Below are positions 10,096-22,484 of a stretch of 64,000 bases of DNA, one piece after another (within the stretch, counting starts at the first letter, position 1; each line of letters opens with the position of its first letter). The stretch lies in assembly GCA_964016875.1 (NCBI GenBank), contig OZ024724.1, positions 17,526,501 to 17,590,500 of the forward strand, in the 5' to 3' direction. The notes below the pieces were generated by a model, which had not been told where the DNA came from, ran no database searches, and saw only the letters and a list, made by a program, of their open reading frames with translations. The translations under genes were made by a program, and so were the position numbers. Source of the DNA: Fallopia convolvulus. Its lineage: Eukaryota > Streptophyta > Magnoliopsida > Caryophyllales > Polygonaceae.

Positions 10096-11006
10096 TGATG
10101 GCTGGATTGATGGAGGGGATAATGGTGCAAAGAGATCGCCACGAGAATCCAAGGAATTTCGACAACAAACACCACGCAACTGACCCGCCTTCAACTGGCT
10201 GGATCTTCCTCGTCCGAACTTGGATTTGAGTGATTCCAACTCGAGAAGTTAGAACTCTGAGTCTAGTTTAACCCATCAAAAATTCAGACCTAGATGATGA
10301 GTGGATTGAAATATATCTCGATTTTACTAAGAGGGTGCAGAAACCACCGAGATGGATGATGGATGGAAATGGGGAGAACAAGGGGATATGGATGCTTGAC
10401 AACTTGGATATGACTCACCAAGCTCTCAAACAAACTAAGATGCCCAAATTGTCGGATATTACTCACCAACAACTTGAACAACGAGAATTGAACGAACGAA
10501 ATACAAGAACAAGAACTTGAATTGAAATTGCAAGGGAAAGTAAGCAACAATAGAGTATTTTCGTCCAAATCTCTCCCAACAAAGGGTGAGGGGGCCGACC
10601 ATATAACCTAGAAATAAACCTCACAAAGTTATCCCCTTCACATAAGGAAATTACAAAAATTAACCCGAAATCCCGAAAACTTATAAAGTGTCCTTAACCG
10701 TAAAAAAAGTCACTTGTCGGAACACGAGTCAAAAGGAGACTCCAACCTTCTTCATTGTAAAACTTTGGAAACATATGACCCATGAGCTCCTCTTTGATCT
10801 TGTCAAGCATTGCCCTAGCATGTTCTCGAGTGATGCGCCAATAATAGAGCGTCGTGCCTTGACTCGGCTCCTTAGCGCCTCGGACACCGGCCTTGGATAT
10901 GTGTCCAAATGAAGACTCTCCCTTGTCGTGCAAATTGGACTTGTCTTTAGGGCTGGAATCTTCACTCAAATCATGGGGCCATGACTCGGTAGATGGAATC
11001 ACATCA
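10096..11006 (-). repeat. Non1 5' LTR
   Basis: Begins TGATGG and ends CATCA on the plus strand, then the TSD CTAAT. It abuts the tRNA-iMet PBS after a 2-base spacer. Confidence 0.92.
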
Positions 11007-11011
11007 CTAAT

Positions 11012-11589
11012 TGTTGTCTAGAACTTCAGAATGAATCAAATACTCAAGCTAAATACATGCTCCATCCTATAATCAAGTCATTTAATCAATGATCATGATA
11101 ATGCTCATATCATATCCACTTTAGTAAATCATGAAAATCATGGGTTAGAATTTATACTTAACTTAGAAACACAAGAGGAATCAAACAATGGGGAAATAAG
11201 AACCTAAATGCAATATTTTTGTATTTTTCTAACTTTTCTATTTTTTTCTTCATTTTTTTCAAGTTTTTAATCTATGCATGCAAAAATTTTAAACATGACC
11301 TAAACTAATGCAACTACATGCAATGCAAAAGTAATTCCCTTCCCCCATGCTTAAAACATACTTTGTCCCCAAAGTATAATAAAAAGGTAAGGAAAGAGAA
11401 AAACTCACAAAAACTAGTTATCCGGGTAATGCAGCGGGAAATCCGACGGTGGTGATTCTTCGGGTTATCAATCTTCAAACCTGGGATATCTAAACACACA
11501 CAAAAACTACCTAAAAAGCAAAAGATTATAATTGAAAAATAAAACTACTATAAGCCTTGGGTTGCCTCCCAAGAAGCGCTTGTTTAACG
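11012..11589 (-). other. Ath2 region after protease, with AGGCAA hairpin
   Basis: Non-coding. Just downstream of the protease stop on the minus strand is GCGCTT, then a hairpin with stem CTTGGG / CCCAAG and loop AGGCAA (11556-11573). The stem differs from Ath1 by paired changes. The remainder is T-rich with no supported gene. Confidence 0.7.
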
Positions 11590-13815
11590 TCATAGCTTGA
11601 CGTAAAAAGGATAAGAAGGATTTGTGTTATGGAATTCGATATCCTTCCCATCGAATCCTATCTTCAAGATGCCCTGGGGAATATCAATAATAGTGTTTGC
11701 AGTCTTTAATAACGGTCTTCCTAGCAGTATAGGCGTCTTTTCATTCCCCGGTCCCATGTCTAAAATCAGAAAATCAGTTGGAAATACCAAGGAATCCACT
11801 TTGACCAACACATCCTCAAGCTTCCCCTTTGGCCTAACAGTGGAATAATCAGCTAGCTCAATAATTTTCTGAGTTTCCTTCAAAGGTCCCATATCAAGTT
11901 TCTCATACAAGGAGTAAGGCAGGATATTGACCGATGCACCCAAATCAATCAAAGCCTCATTCACCTTGGTGCTCCCGATCATACAAGGAATGGTGAACAT
12001 GCCAGGGTCGCTACACTTCTCAGGAAAACGCTTTTGAAACAAAACAGACACATGTTCTTTCTCTTTAACTTGCTTCTTGCTCCTCTCCTTTTGACCCCTC
12101 TTGATAGTACACAACTCCTTCAAAATTTTAGCATAACGGGGCACACTTTTGATCAATTTCAGCAATGGCACATTGACTCCGCATGCACTAAACGTTTCAA
12201 AGAGTTCCTTGTCATTCTTCAACTTCTGGGTCTCTTTCAAAGCCTCTGGGAATGGTGGAACAGGCGTGTAAAGCTTCGGGACGAAACTCGGAACTGACAC
12301 CGTCGACGCGGTCTTTGTAACAAGGGGCGCGGGCGCGCCACACCCATGCCGTGGGCGCGCCACACCCGCCGCGGCCGCGTCACTCTCTTTCGTGCCCGCG
12401 TCGAGTTCCTCGGGCTCCCTGACGACTTTACGCGGGCTTGGCTCACTATGGCGCGGGCGCGCCACTTTATGTTGGATCCCGCGCCCTATTGGGGCTCCGT
12501 GGTTTTCATCAATGACGTGCTCAATTTTTGTCTCAGTCTTGTACAACTGGCCAACCACAGGTTTACTGTAAATGGAGATAAAACTCACATTCTGCCTTGG
12601 ATTGAGCTCTGTCTGTGATGGCAATTTGTTGGACTCTCTAGCCTCCAATTTGCTCACCGCATTAGCGATTTGACTGACTTGGCTCTCCAAGTTCTTAATG
12701 CTAGACTTAGTCTCTTGTTGCAGTTGAGTTAAAGAGCCATGCATTGTAGAAACAGTCTAGGTCAGATTTATGATCATCTCTTCAGTGGACATAGCATTCT
12801 GATTCAATCCCTGAGCTTGAGGTTGGAAAGGCGGTTTGTACTGAGCTTGGCCACCTTGATGGTTGAATTGCTGATTGCTAGAATTTCCATACCTCAAGTT
12901 AGGATGATCCCTCCAACCCGGATTGTAAGTGTTGGAGAAAGGGTCATACCTAGGCCTTTGTTGACCATAATTGCCCACCATATTAGCTTCAGCTTGGGGC
13001 TCTTGGAGTGTGGGGCAGGAATCAGTAGGATGCATATTATCATAGCAAATCCCACAGGCTTTCACCTGTTGTCTTCCAGCTTGTTGTAACAGCTGCCTCA
13101 TCATTGTTTTCAACTCAGTGACTTCATCTTGGATTCTTGAATTAGCCACCACCGAATTTGCAGCTCTTGAGCCAGTCTCTCTTCTGAACTGTCTTGTGCC
13201 CTCAGACAGTTGTGTGAATAGTTCAAATGCAGCAGCAGGAGTTTTGTTGAGAATATTACCTTAACAAGCTGCATTAACCATTCTTCTCTCATCATCCAAG
13301 AGGCCATTAAACAAGTATAAAATCAGATCTTGATCAGTGTAGCCATGGAACGGACAGCTGGCTATCAGCCTCTTGAATCTTTCATAGTATGCATACAAGG
13401 TCTCATTAGCTTCTTGCTCAATGATGCTAATCATCTTCTTCAGTTCATTGAACCTTGTAGCAGGGAAGTACTTCTCTAGAAAAGCTTCTTTCATCTTAGC
13501 CCATGTATCAATACTTCACGGAGCCAAGTAATAAAACCAGTCTTTAGCCTGATCCTTGAGAGAAAAAGGAAAGGTTCTCAGCGTAATCTGGTCATGAGTC
13601 ACATCAGCAGGCTTCATGCTTGAGCACACAACATGAAATTCAGAAAGATGTTTGTTGGGATCTTCACCAATAAGCCCATGGAATGAAGGCAAAAGGTGAA
13701 TCAACCCAAATTTCAGCTCGAACTTGACTCTCTCACCAAGAGCAGGGAATTGCACCGCCAACGGTTGTTGCTCCAGATTTGGTGTAGTCAACTGTCTCAA
13801 TGTTTCATCACCCAT
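11590..13815 (-). pseudogene. Ath2 gag-protease polyprotein (single frame, three in-frame stops)
   Basis: One 742-codon minus-strand frame runs from the ATG at 13815 to 11590. It is broken only by stops at 13516-13518 (TGA), 13261-13263 (TAA) and 12757-12759 (TAG); two of these fit a CAA/CAG to TAA/TAG change. The order is: Retrotrans_gag domain (FPFSLKDQAKDWFYYLAP, FLEKYFP, ASCPFHGYTD), CCHC knuckle CGICYDNMHPTDSC at about 13055-13015, a coiled segment (LQQETKSSIKNLESQVSQIA), a GC-rich linker with repeated ARPRH motifs, then a retropepsin with IDLGASVNILP and ILLGRPLLKTA. The frame ends at the protease with no reverse transcriptase. It would supply particle protein and its protease if repaired. 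The absence of frameshifts suggests fairly recent inactivation. Confidence 0.9.
12326..12470. repeat. GC-rich palindrome cluster in Ath2 gag-protease linker
   Basis: GGGCGCGCCACACCC-type segments occur at about 12331 and 12353, another GCGCGGGCGCGCCAC at about 12451, and CCGCGGCCGCG near 12368. These are related to the GCGCGGCCGCGC palindrome in the Ath2 LTRs and stand out from the AT-rich surroundings. On the coding strand they encode the ARPRH repeats. Confidence 0.75.
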
Positions 13816-14040
13816 CTCAACAGATTCAGCAGATTCAGCAAATTCAGAATCAGAGTCAGATTCTTCAAGAAAGAACGGTAAGGCCTGAAAGTGATTCCGG
13901 ATTTCCTTTCTTAGCTGGAAGAGAGTCTTGTCAATATCTGGATAAAATAGCAGAAGAGATGAGTTAGTAGCACGGGTATGAACAATATAACAGGTTCACA
14001 CCCAAAATAGCACAAAAGTAATAGACACAAATAGCTTTGA

Positions 14041-14059
14041 GTCCCCAGCAACGGCGCCA
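14041..14059 (-). other. Ath2 primer-binding site (tRNA-Asp)
   Basis: The minus-strand sequence TGGCGCCGTTGCTGGGGAC is complementary to the 3' end of plant tRNA-Asp except for one base. It lies 4 bases from the 5' LTR. Confidence 0.9.
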
Positions 14060-14063
14060 AATT

Positions 14064-15619
14064 TGATGAGGTATTTTCAGTGGTTGTTATACCTATCAAA
14101 GAAACCTAACTTAACCAACTCAGTAGAGCGGCAAGTAAGGGTCGATCCCACAGAGACTCGTGTATTAATGTTATTACTTATGTGCCAAGTAACCAAGGGG
14201 TTTTTAAGGAATGCATATCTAAACTACTATGCAAATTGAAAAGTAGATATGAATGCAAAAGATGATTTAAATCAATAAGAGACAAGCGTGTTCAACTAGT
14301 TAAATCCATCATGATATTGATTTGTTGATCATTGATTCTCTTGATTCTCTTCTCACTTGAATAATCTATTGTGGATAATGATTCTACTAAGGATTAAGAC
14401 CCGAACTTCATATTTAGTTGATAGAACTACCAGTCTAACAACCCTAATTAAATAACAACCTAGAAGACCTTCTAGATTCAATTAAATAACAACATGACGA
14501 TTCAAGTTATCAATAGAAACAAACACTCAGAGCAACCAGACATCTAAGTGACTTGTGAATTTATTCCCTACTTTAATCAACTTGTCCGACCGGTACTAAA
14601 TTGATTAAAGTCTACTCTTGATCAAATTAACTCCAACCGGTAATTAATCAGATTCAGTTATAACTAGAAATTCTATTAGGTAGCTAATCTAATAAAACCC
14701 TAATTTAGATTCAATTAAGCAAAGGGAATAGTTTCTATTCAAGTTTGTTGAGAATCAATTAAATCTCACAACTATACACAGATCATGACTTCAATAACTA
14801 GTCAAACACAAGAGAAATTAGCAATGCATAATTAAATTAAAATCAAACTTACAAAGATTCAAAGGTTCTTCCTTGAGAGAGAAAAACCCTAGCCTCCAAA
14901 AGTATGATCAAAAGTTATGATAATGATTATTCAGAGAAAACTAAAAACAAAGTTTAAATACCCCTAAGACATCTAAAGAAAAAATATCCCGAAATTACAT
15001 CAAACCAGTCGGAACAAACCTAATAAAGTCCAACCCGAAGCCCAAAACTCGCGGCCCAACTCTCCCGTGGCAGAATGTGAGGCGCGGTCTCATTCCAGGG
15101 TGGCGCGGCCGCGCAACTTCATGTTATGCCCGCGGCACACCTCGGTTCAGCACTCCAAACAACACTTCAGAGGCTGTTTTCACCCCCTTCGAGTTGCATT
15201 TTGCACTCGGAGTAAGAAATATGAATTGTAGTTCTTCGAGTTAGCTTTCCAGTGATAGCAAATTCAGCTTCATCCGAGCACTGTAGCTCCCAAACCAAGC
15301 ATTGCAAGATAGAAGTGTCAAAACAAGACCTTCAATGCACAACCCGAGTTTAAGCGTTCTTTTCACAAAAGCTCTTGGGTCTTGGTTCTTCCAATCTTCA
15401 CTTGTATCACTCTAAGCTTCCTCAAAATCCACCATAGTCCGCTAATATCCATCCCGTCCACGCTTGTTTACCTAAAGATCTGCAAAACCGAACAAAACAA
15501 GCGCAAAACCCGAATTTCCTAGAAAAACTAAAAACCTAAGAACTACACTAAACAAAGCTAAAACCATGCAATATAAACATAAATATGCATCCTAAACACT
15601 ACCTAAATGCAAGCTATCA
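14064..15619 (-). repeat. Ath2 5' LTR
   Basis: Pairs with 5272-6825. It contains the palindrome GCGCGGCCGCGC at 15103-15114. On the minus strand a TATTTAAA-like box is present (about 14953-14960), a candidate promoter. Confidence 0.93.
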
Positions 15620-16049
15620 AATAGCCAAGACCGAAACCATCTTCGATTATTATGGCTATGATGATGAAAAGAGAATTGTGGTCGCCGCCGTCCACTTCAT
15701 CGAGTTTACTTACCATTGGTGGCCACAATTCAAGGCATCTAGGAGGCAAGAGGGCTAGCCACCGGTCCAAACTTGACGAGAGCTTAGGCGCGTCCATGAA
15801 GAGAGCTTTGTCTTGGTCGACTACGTCGAGAGGACCCATGCTAAGTTAGAGAAACTCCGCCAAGGGAGTCGTACTCTCGATGAGTACTATCATGAGTTGT
15901 GACCCTTATCTTTCGATCGGGAGTTTGGTTTCCCGACGGGTATGTTATTTCCAAATTCATTAATGGGCTTAATTCCGAGCTAAAATATGTTGTATGTATC
16001 CTTTTCTTAGGAATAGGAAGATCGAAAGTGTGTTGCACTATGCTAACGA
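15620..16049 (+). pseudogene. Gyp1 gag, middle part
   Basis: Continues the gag frame broken by Ath2: IAKTETIFDYYGYDD, then VAAVHFIEFTYHWWPQFK, typical of Retrotrans_gag. Further on are LVDYVER and LRQGSRTLDEYYHEL. Stops and frame changes follow (for example just after YYHEL). The segment ends at the solo LTR, and RKIESVLHYAND just before it continues into VNKNLPQKC at 19818. Confidence 0.8.
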
Positions 16050-19000
16050 TGTAATAGCCGCTATTTTCTATGACTAATTTTTTATTTTAATCATTAAAAT
16101 TTTATTAATTAAGATAATCTCATAAAATTCTTTTTTATACAAAATCTATTTCTAAAATAAATAGATTATAATTCTTATGAAATAATTTTTTCGAATAAAT
16201 AAAATTTATTAAAAATAGAATTTAATAAATTTGTATCCTAGCGGAATTCTTTTCTAAAGGCCTTTCTATATATCTTTCTGAAAAAGATGGAAACAGGCCT
16301 TAGCTCGACCCATCTAGAAAGTGCATAAAACAATTAAAAGGGGATTTATATAAATAAAAAAGAGACAAGAGGTGTGATGTAGGAATTGAATCCATAACTT
16401 CTTGCTCCTGCACTCACCCCTTACCAATTATGCTAATTTGCTTTTTTTGAAAGTATAAGACACCCATTTGTATTTAAACCCGTTCTTTCCAGTGCCATTG
16501 TAAAAACGGTATTTGTGAGCTTCAAAGATCGGATTGGGGGTATAATAATGGCGAGATTTGGGAGATTTATAAGCAGGATTTTTCCTTACACAAATCCACC
16601 ACTTGATTTTGTAATCTTCCCTCCCCCAATCCCCTTCCTAGATGATATTTTGATCATCATCAAGTGATACACTTCTTCCACCATCCTAATGTCTATTTAA
16701 AGGCCTCTTAGGCACATAAAGAACTCACACCAACACACCCTTTCTCCCTCTCTTGATTTTTCACTCCCTTTCAACAAAATTCAGCCAAGGTTTTATTTTT
16801 CCATGTGCTGATTTTTTCTACACAAAAATACCCAAACCCTATTCTTGTGCCTTCCACCACCTCCGACCACCAGCCCCGGGCTGCACCACCTTCGACCGGT
16901 CGTGCGCGCCCACCGGAGCCGCCCTCCACTCGTGTCGCTTGGCCCCAGTGCTGTTGTTCGTCTTGATTACTCGTTGGTTCCTCCTTTCCTACGTAAAAGA
17001 AGAACAAAGCGCGAAAGAGGGGTAAATTTTGGGCCTTTTAATTTAGCTCTTTTTGGGATAATTCTAATATTTGTGATCTAGTCTTAAGCCCATTTAGTTA
17101 ATCAGATTTTATAAAAAAATAAGATTTGGCATAAGTTAAATTTGTACGTGTTTTATTAAATAAATAGCATGCATGCAATGATTTTTAAGGAGGCTTTGTG
17201 ACTACAAATTATAACGTAAACTCTAATTAATCCTAGGATTATAAAACAAAATGGATTTTGTTTTTAACTTAGAAAAAATTCTGAAATTTTATTTATTCAA
17301 AGAGCCTAGTTAACCTTTTTCTCTCTACAAATTCTTTGTTTTATAAAAGCAATTATTTGAAAATGATATAAGATAAAGGTTGCATGCATGAAACCTTCAT
17401 GTATGTCATACATAAGCCTTGAAATGAATTTATATATGAATTTTAATTTATATAATTTTAATAAAAACAAGTTTGATCAATTAAATTAAAAGTATCTTTG
17501 CATGTACTTTTAAAGGGATTTTTTTTATATCCTCTTGCATGTCTTAATAAACATTAGAATAATTTTTCTATGAACTTTTGATCAAAGAAGAGTTAATAAG
17601 AACAAGATATGGTAATTAAATTAATAGTGTCTTTGCATGTATTTTTAAAGAGTTTTTTTAACTTAAACTCTTTTGCATGTCAACTTAGGCTCTAAATGAG
17701 TTTTTGATAAATAGATTGCAACCTTTCTAGATTTAAAAATGGACTTATAAGAGTTTTTACTCACCTCACTAAGTTAAATAATGATGCATGTATTTTTATA
17801 AAGTTTTAAGAACTAAATCCAACCTTGCATGGAACTTAAAACTATTGAAATTTTGAAATAAAAATTGTGAAAACCCTTCTTAATAAAAACGATTATTTTG
17901 ATAAGCATAAGCTATAGTAAATAATTTAAGGTGTTGCATGTGCGAATACAAAAAAATATTTTTGTAAAGTGCTATACACATGCATGACAATCCTAGATTT
18001 TTCTATAATTTTATAATAAGTAAATAATGACTTTACAAATTTTTTATCATAAGAATAAGTTTATTAGTTGCTTTGCATAAAAAAATGGTAATTGAAAATA
18101 GGTTTTAATTGTGGTTAAAATATACTTGCATGTCAAAAATTATTTTTGTCACATAAACTTTTGGTTTAAAATAAATTTTGACTTAGAAATAATAAAATAC
18201 ATGCAAATCATATTTTAAGTCTATTGTAAACAATTAGTGCACGTGGTTTAAAAAGGAATTTCCTTTATGTTTATATAACGCCTTACATGTTTTCTTTGAA
18301 TAAATATTGTAAAATCATAAAAGAGAAAAATAAGAGAAAGGAGTAATTATTATTATTATTTCACATCCCATATCTAAATTATTAAGCTAAATAATTTAGA
18401 TTAATTTTCTTTCTCTTAGAAGAGGAAAATAAGATAAAGGAGTATGTAAAATTAAAATAAGAATTTTAGTACTTGTTCATTCATCATTCTTTCAGTTAAA
18501 TAGGTCGAAGCTTATGAACGTCACTAAGACCTTCTAATTCCGAGTTTCGTAACATCCCGAAGGAAAATCAAGGCAAGTGAATATTCTACTTGAACCTTGC
18601 GATAAATTCGATTCCGTTAACTTGTTCAATGTTGGGAACACCTTGCTTGCTAAATAAATCGAACCTAGGAAATATAGATTATTAGAAATAACGACCTCTG
18701 TTAGCATTATTACTATTATTAATGTTAGTAGATATAATGCTAGGCTCGTTTTGTATTGCCTTTGTTTGTGTTAAATCTCTTTTCAAGATTCGTAATTAAA
18801 TTCGTAAGTAGTGTAATAAGGGGTGTGGGCTCGGCCCGAACACCTCTGTATAACATGTTAAGTCGTATCGCGAAAGGCCTATCTTCCTATAACTTTAAGG
18901 ATCATGATCTATGTCTGCTCCTACTCGGAGGAGGGGCGTGCACACCCTAGCTAGGTGTCGGGAACTCCGTTCCAGTAAGTGGACTCCGTCCCATTCATGC

Positions 19001-19812
19001 CCCCACACTCTTAATAAATTATTAACGTAAGTGAAGTTTTTATCACGACATAAAGATAAGTGCCCATGCATATTAAAAGACATCAAAACCGGATCGGTCT
19101 TAAAAGATCGACCCGCTCTCGGTCCGATAAGGGCGCGAGAGGTTTTTTAGAAACTTTTTTGTAATTAACGTTTCCGACATTTATTCTATTCTATGACGTC
19201 CTACAATCGCGTAGTTCGTTCTTTCGGTTTAGAGTTATCTCATTTCGTGATTTACTCATTTTCGCTCTTATTAAGCTCCACTTAAAGTATACACTTCACG
19301 AAATACATCTCGGATACCTCACTAATGATTTCGTTACCTTACCAAACTACCTTAAGAATGTCCATTCTCGCTTGCTTAGTCTCTTTAGACTAATTCCGTT
19401 CTTCCGCATTTCTGCCTGACATTTTTCGCCATTCGCGCCAAATGCAAGAATCTAGGAAACCTCCATTGAAGGCGTAAAAGACGAAGACTACACAAGTGAA
19501 GGAAGGAAGGTCGGGAATTTTCAAGAATGGTGTTTTATTTACTTTCGGGTTACTCCACATTTACTTAAACAATGTTATTTAAATTCCGCTGCCTAAACAA
19601 CTCTTAAGCTTTATGTTTTGTCAAACTAAGTCCAAACTCTGTAATGGATAATTATTAAGTCTCACATGTGAGAAACACTTTGCTATGTAATAACTTTATA
19701 ATTCCGCATGTTTTATTTAACTTAATACCTTATAAAGCCTAGGGTGACTTTGGATGGTAAAATCCGAGGTCACTGGCGGTAACACCTATTGTTGCAAAAT
19801 AGGGGTGTTACA
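16050..19812. repeat. Solo LTR of a long-LTR Ty3/gypsy element (3763 bp)
   Basis: The block begins TGTAATAG, ends GGGGTGTTACA, and is flanked by the TSD AACGA (16045-16049 and 19813-19817). The ends form a short inverted repeat (TGTAA / TTACA). No internal PBS, gag or pol sequence occurs. The plus-strand terminus GGGGTGTTACA resembles ends of long LTRs of the Tat/Retand type, which is an inference. The interior is AT-rich with many short GCATG-containing segments; short ORFs inside (16753-17081, 18756-19086) have no recognisable product. A solo LTR arises by recombination between two LTRs of a full element. Confidence 0.85.
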
Positions 19813-20328
19813 AACGATGTTAACAAGAATTTGCCTCAAAAATGCCAATCCAACCCAAGATCGAAGTCGTGGCAAAACACACCATCAAGTGCCACTCTGA
19901 TCCAACCAAAGAAGTATGAGTATAGGCATGAAAATCCCACTCCTCCACCTATGAGAGATGCTCCACCATGGCCCAAGCAAGAAGGCAAGTCCCGCGTCGG
20001 CGACTTTAAGTGCTTCAAGTGTCTTGGGCATGGCCATTATGCTCGTGATTGCCCCATCAACATAAGGTTCTCCTTACCCCTCAAGGAGACTATGCGTTTG
20101 AGGAGCCATCTGAGCAGGAAGAGGAAAATCTTGAGGAGCAACATGAGGATGAGCTCCATATCACGGCGTAGGAAGGCGAGTGCTTCATGTTTCAATGGAC
20201 TCTCTTCACCACCGAGAGCACTACCACGCCTAACCAACAAGAGGTTTTTATTCTCAAGTGAGGTTCTTATGGGGTCCCTATCTACCAAAAGTTTCACTTC
20301 TGGTTCCAGTGAACAAATAATCATTTAG
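19813..20328 (+). pseudogene. Gyp1 gag C-terminus with zinc knuckle
   Basis: Follows the solo LTR in frame with the upstream gag. It has a Pro-rich segment (PTPPPMRDAPPWPKQ) and a CCHC knuckle, CFKCLGHGHYARDC, at about 20010-20051, the nucleic-acid-binding part of Gag. After it the frame becomes basic and out of register, and ends at 20328. Confidence 0.8.
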
Positions 20329-20614
20329 TCCTCCTCTTTTCGGACACGACTCATCTGCTTTGCACCTTCCGTGAATAGACGAGACATTGAGGAATATCCA
20401 GAAAGACATTTCAGGAATTCGCCTGATTCTATCTATGTTTCTTCCATGAAAAAGGGAGAGTTCTAGGTTTCTTGTCGGATTGAATTGTGGAAATATAACA
20501 CTCTCTTTGATTTGATGAATTTTAAGAATTCATTTACAAACCAACGTGGCAGATTGATCCCTTACCCGATTTCTATTTCTAGTATGAAGCTAATAATGAA
20601 GAGAACCATGTAGC

Positions 20615-21523
20615 ATGATTATTGATGGTGGATCATGTTGCAACATCATTAATGAGGAGGTTGTTACTCGTTTCTCAATTCCTACTACACCTCATGCTAT
20701 GCCTTATCCATTATGTTGTTTGAATTCTAAGTCTCATATCCAAGTGAAAGAGAGGGCCTTAGTTTCTTTTGTCGTAGGTCCTTATGCCGATGTTGTGGAG
20801 TGTTATCTGGTGCCCATGTCGGTGTGCCACCTCTTTCTTGGCTTACCATGGCAATTTGATAGGGGCATGATCCATGATGGCGTGTCAAATGAGTATTCCT
20901 TCCATCGTGATGGCAAAAAGATCACATTGCATCCAATGGCGCCTCGCCAGATTATGCTTGATCATGTAGCTAAGGAACAAAGAAAGAAGCACGCCATTCG
21001 TGAGGAGAAGAAAGGGAAGACATTGGCCATTGGAGGTAGCGTGGGCACTTCCAAAACTATCCTACTCCCAAAACCGAAGGAAGTTATTCATGCCGTTTGG
21101 GGAAGTAACACTTGTTCCCTAATTTTATCTCATGATTTGACATCTTGGCATGAGTATTCTGATACCTTGAATAGCTTTGTCATATACCATACACATAGAA
21201 TTAAAAAGAAAAGTGGCATAGCTTGTGCTTGCATTTTGTCATATCATGTTGTACATGGAAAGGATGTTCTTCTCTTGACATGTTTTGTTGGTCAGCTAGG
21301 TTCGTGGATGAACCCTTTCCATGGGAGGGAGGATGATGTGACCATGCCACATCAAGTCCAAGACACCAAGGCCAATGCCGTAACTGGGCACGCCCAAGCG
21401 GGTCGCGACACACTCATGCAAGGGGCCACCACCGATTCTCCGTCACTTTCCTCGAGCTATCTTTTTGGTGATGACTTAATGGATGAAATGGTGCATGAGG
21501 CCGCTGAAAAGACTTATACATGA
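20615..21523 (+). pseudogene. Gyp1 retropepsin and downstream linker
   Basis: The frame opens with MIIDGGSCCNIINEEVV. The DGGS motif followed by Cys and Asn is the usual form of the catalytic site in chromovirus-like plant gypsy proteases. Strand segments VVECYLVPMSVCHLFLG and LGLPWQFDRG complete the protease, up to about residue 95. A basic connector (HVAKEQRKKHAIREEKKG) follows. In an intact element this leads to reverse transcriptase, but here a diverged 130-residue stretch follows, ending DLMDEMVHEAAEK. The sequence between 20329 and 20614 is decayed and keeps only scraps in several frames. Confidence 0.75.
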
Positions 21524-21819
21524 TGTTGAACGTCGTTCACCTTATGGCACGGCCGATGCTACCACCGCGACTAGGCAAGCTCACGGCTCTCCAACCTTTT
21601 TGGGCCGAATTACTAGGGCACGGGCTCATGCCCTATAAGAGGGACTCAAAACAAGCCTCATGGTCCATGGAGCACCGAACAAATGTGAGGGTGACCTGAT
21701 TTTTGTGTTGGTGGCAACCAGGTGCGCTTCTCCAAGCTAAGGTTCCTAGGTACGCCTCATAATAACTCCCACCATCAATTGTGAAGTAATGGCTCTTCTC
21801 TCAAGGGTGGGTAATAGCT
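21524..21819 (+). other. Decayed Gyp1 3' coding end and possible PPT
   Basis: A broken frame still reads as a RARA-like basic end followed by LKTSLMVHGAPNKCEGDLI, similar to the C-terminal tail of some gypsy polyproteins. The purine run AAGGGTGGG (about 21803-21811) just before TGTAA at 21820 could be the polypurine tract. Confidence 0.4.
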
Positions 21820-22484
21820 TGTAAAAAAAAATTGTGTGATTAAGCTAATCTTACCATGTTAAATTATCTTAATTATTTGGTCTAAATCACCAAACCACCA
21901 CTTTATGCTAACTTTGTTACACGTAAGCATGTGACAATCTTATAGAAATACATGGTTATCTCTTAGGGGCAAGATATTCTTGGTATTGCTTGTAAGACTC
22001 CTTTATATGTAAATATGTTTGATAGCTTTTTCTAGTTGACTCATTTCCCCTTTGTATAAGCTAGCTACCTCCTTCCTTTGCAAGTAACCAGCACCACCTT
22101 CTTCCTTGTAAGCGGCCAGCCATGCCCTGTTGCTGTCGCCAACTACTCACCTCCATGTTATCACCAATAATTTCCCTCTAGCCCACCTCCGTTGGATCTC
22201 GCGATTCTAGGGCCCCAACCGCCATGCCCGCCTATCATGGATGGTGGCCAAACTTTCCGTCTCGGATCACGAAAAGGTTGTCCTTTCCAATCCCCGTCTC
22301 TGCTTCCGGTGAGCTATGGTTTAGCCCATGTTCCCTTTATTTGCACAATTCTTTGTTGAAAAATTAGAAGATCAATGGTCAAGTCGGTCAATAAGCTAGA
22401 TCGATTCTTTAATTAGTTTGAGTTTTCTTTTGAATTATGTAATGCTCAGGGAAGAAAATCTTAAGATGTTTACACGTGAGTGGG
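21820..22484 (+). repeat. Probable left part of Gyp1 3' LTR
   Basis: Non-coding sequence between the possible PPT and Cop1. It would join 53118-54128 to make an LTR of about 1.68 kb that starts TGTAA and ends TGTTATA. No second LTR is in the window to test this. Confidence 0.35.

Larger units (their letters stand above)
7867..11006 (-). mobile_element. Non1: small non-autonomous LTR element primed by tRNA-iMet
   Basis: LTRs of about 910 bp (7867-8776 and 10096-11006) are flanked by the TSD CTAAT (7862-7866 and 11007-11011). On the minus strand the PBS TGGTATCAGAGCC (10081-10093) matches the usual initiator-Met tRNA PBS, and a purine run GAAGGGGAGGAGGAGG precedes the left LTR. The internal region is only about 1.3 kb. 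It encodes one 334-residue ORF and has no recognisable gag, protease, polymerase or integrase domain. Its size lies between TRIM and LARD elements. It is inserted in the 3' region of Ath2. Confidence 0.9.
5272..15619 (-). mobile_element. Ath2: Athila-like gag-protease LTR element with nested Non1
   Basis: LTRs of 1554 bp (5272-6825) and 1556 bp (14064-15619) are flanked by the TSD AATAG (5267-5271 and 15620-15624). On the minus strand: 5' LTR, PBS matching tRNA-Asp (14041-14059), a gag-protease ORF (13815-11590), AGGCAA hairpin, non-coding region, PPT (about 6826-6836), 3' LTR. No reverse transcriptase or integrase is present. A second retroelement, Non1, sits in the 3' non-coding region. The insertion interrupts Gyp1 gag. 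Confidence 0.93.

Noticed and set aside
9910..10239. ORF with polycysteine or polyleucine tract
   Set aside because: Shadow of the (CAA)n microsatellite in the Non1 leader; no conservation or domain.
18756..19086. Short ORFs in the solo LTR as host genes
   Set aside because: They lie wholly inside an LTR with clear TSD, overlap on both strands and show no domain.
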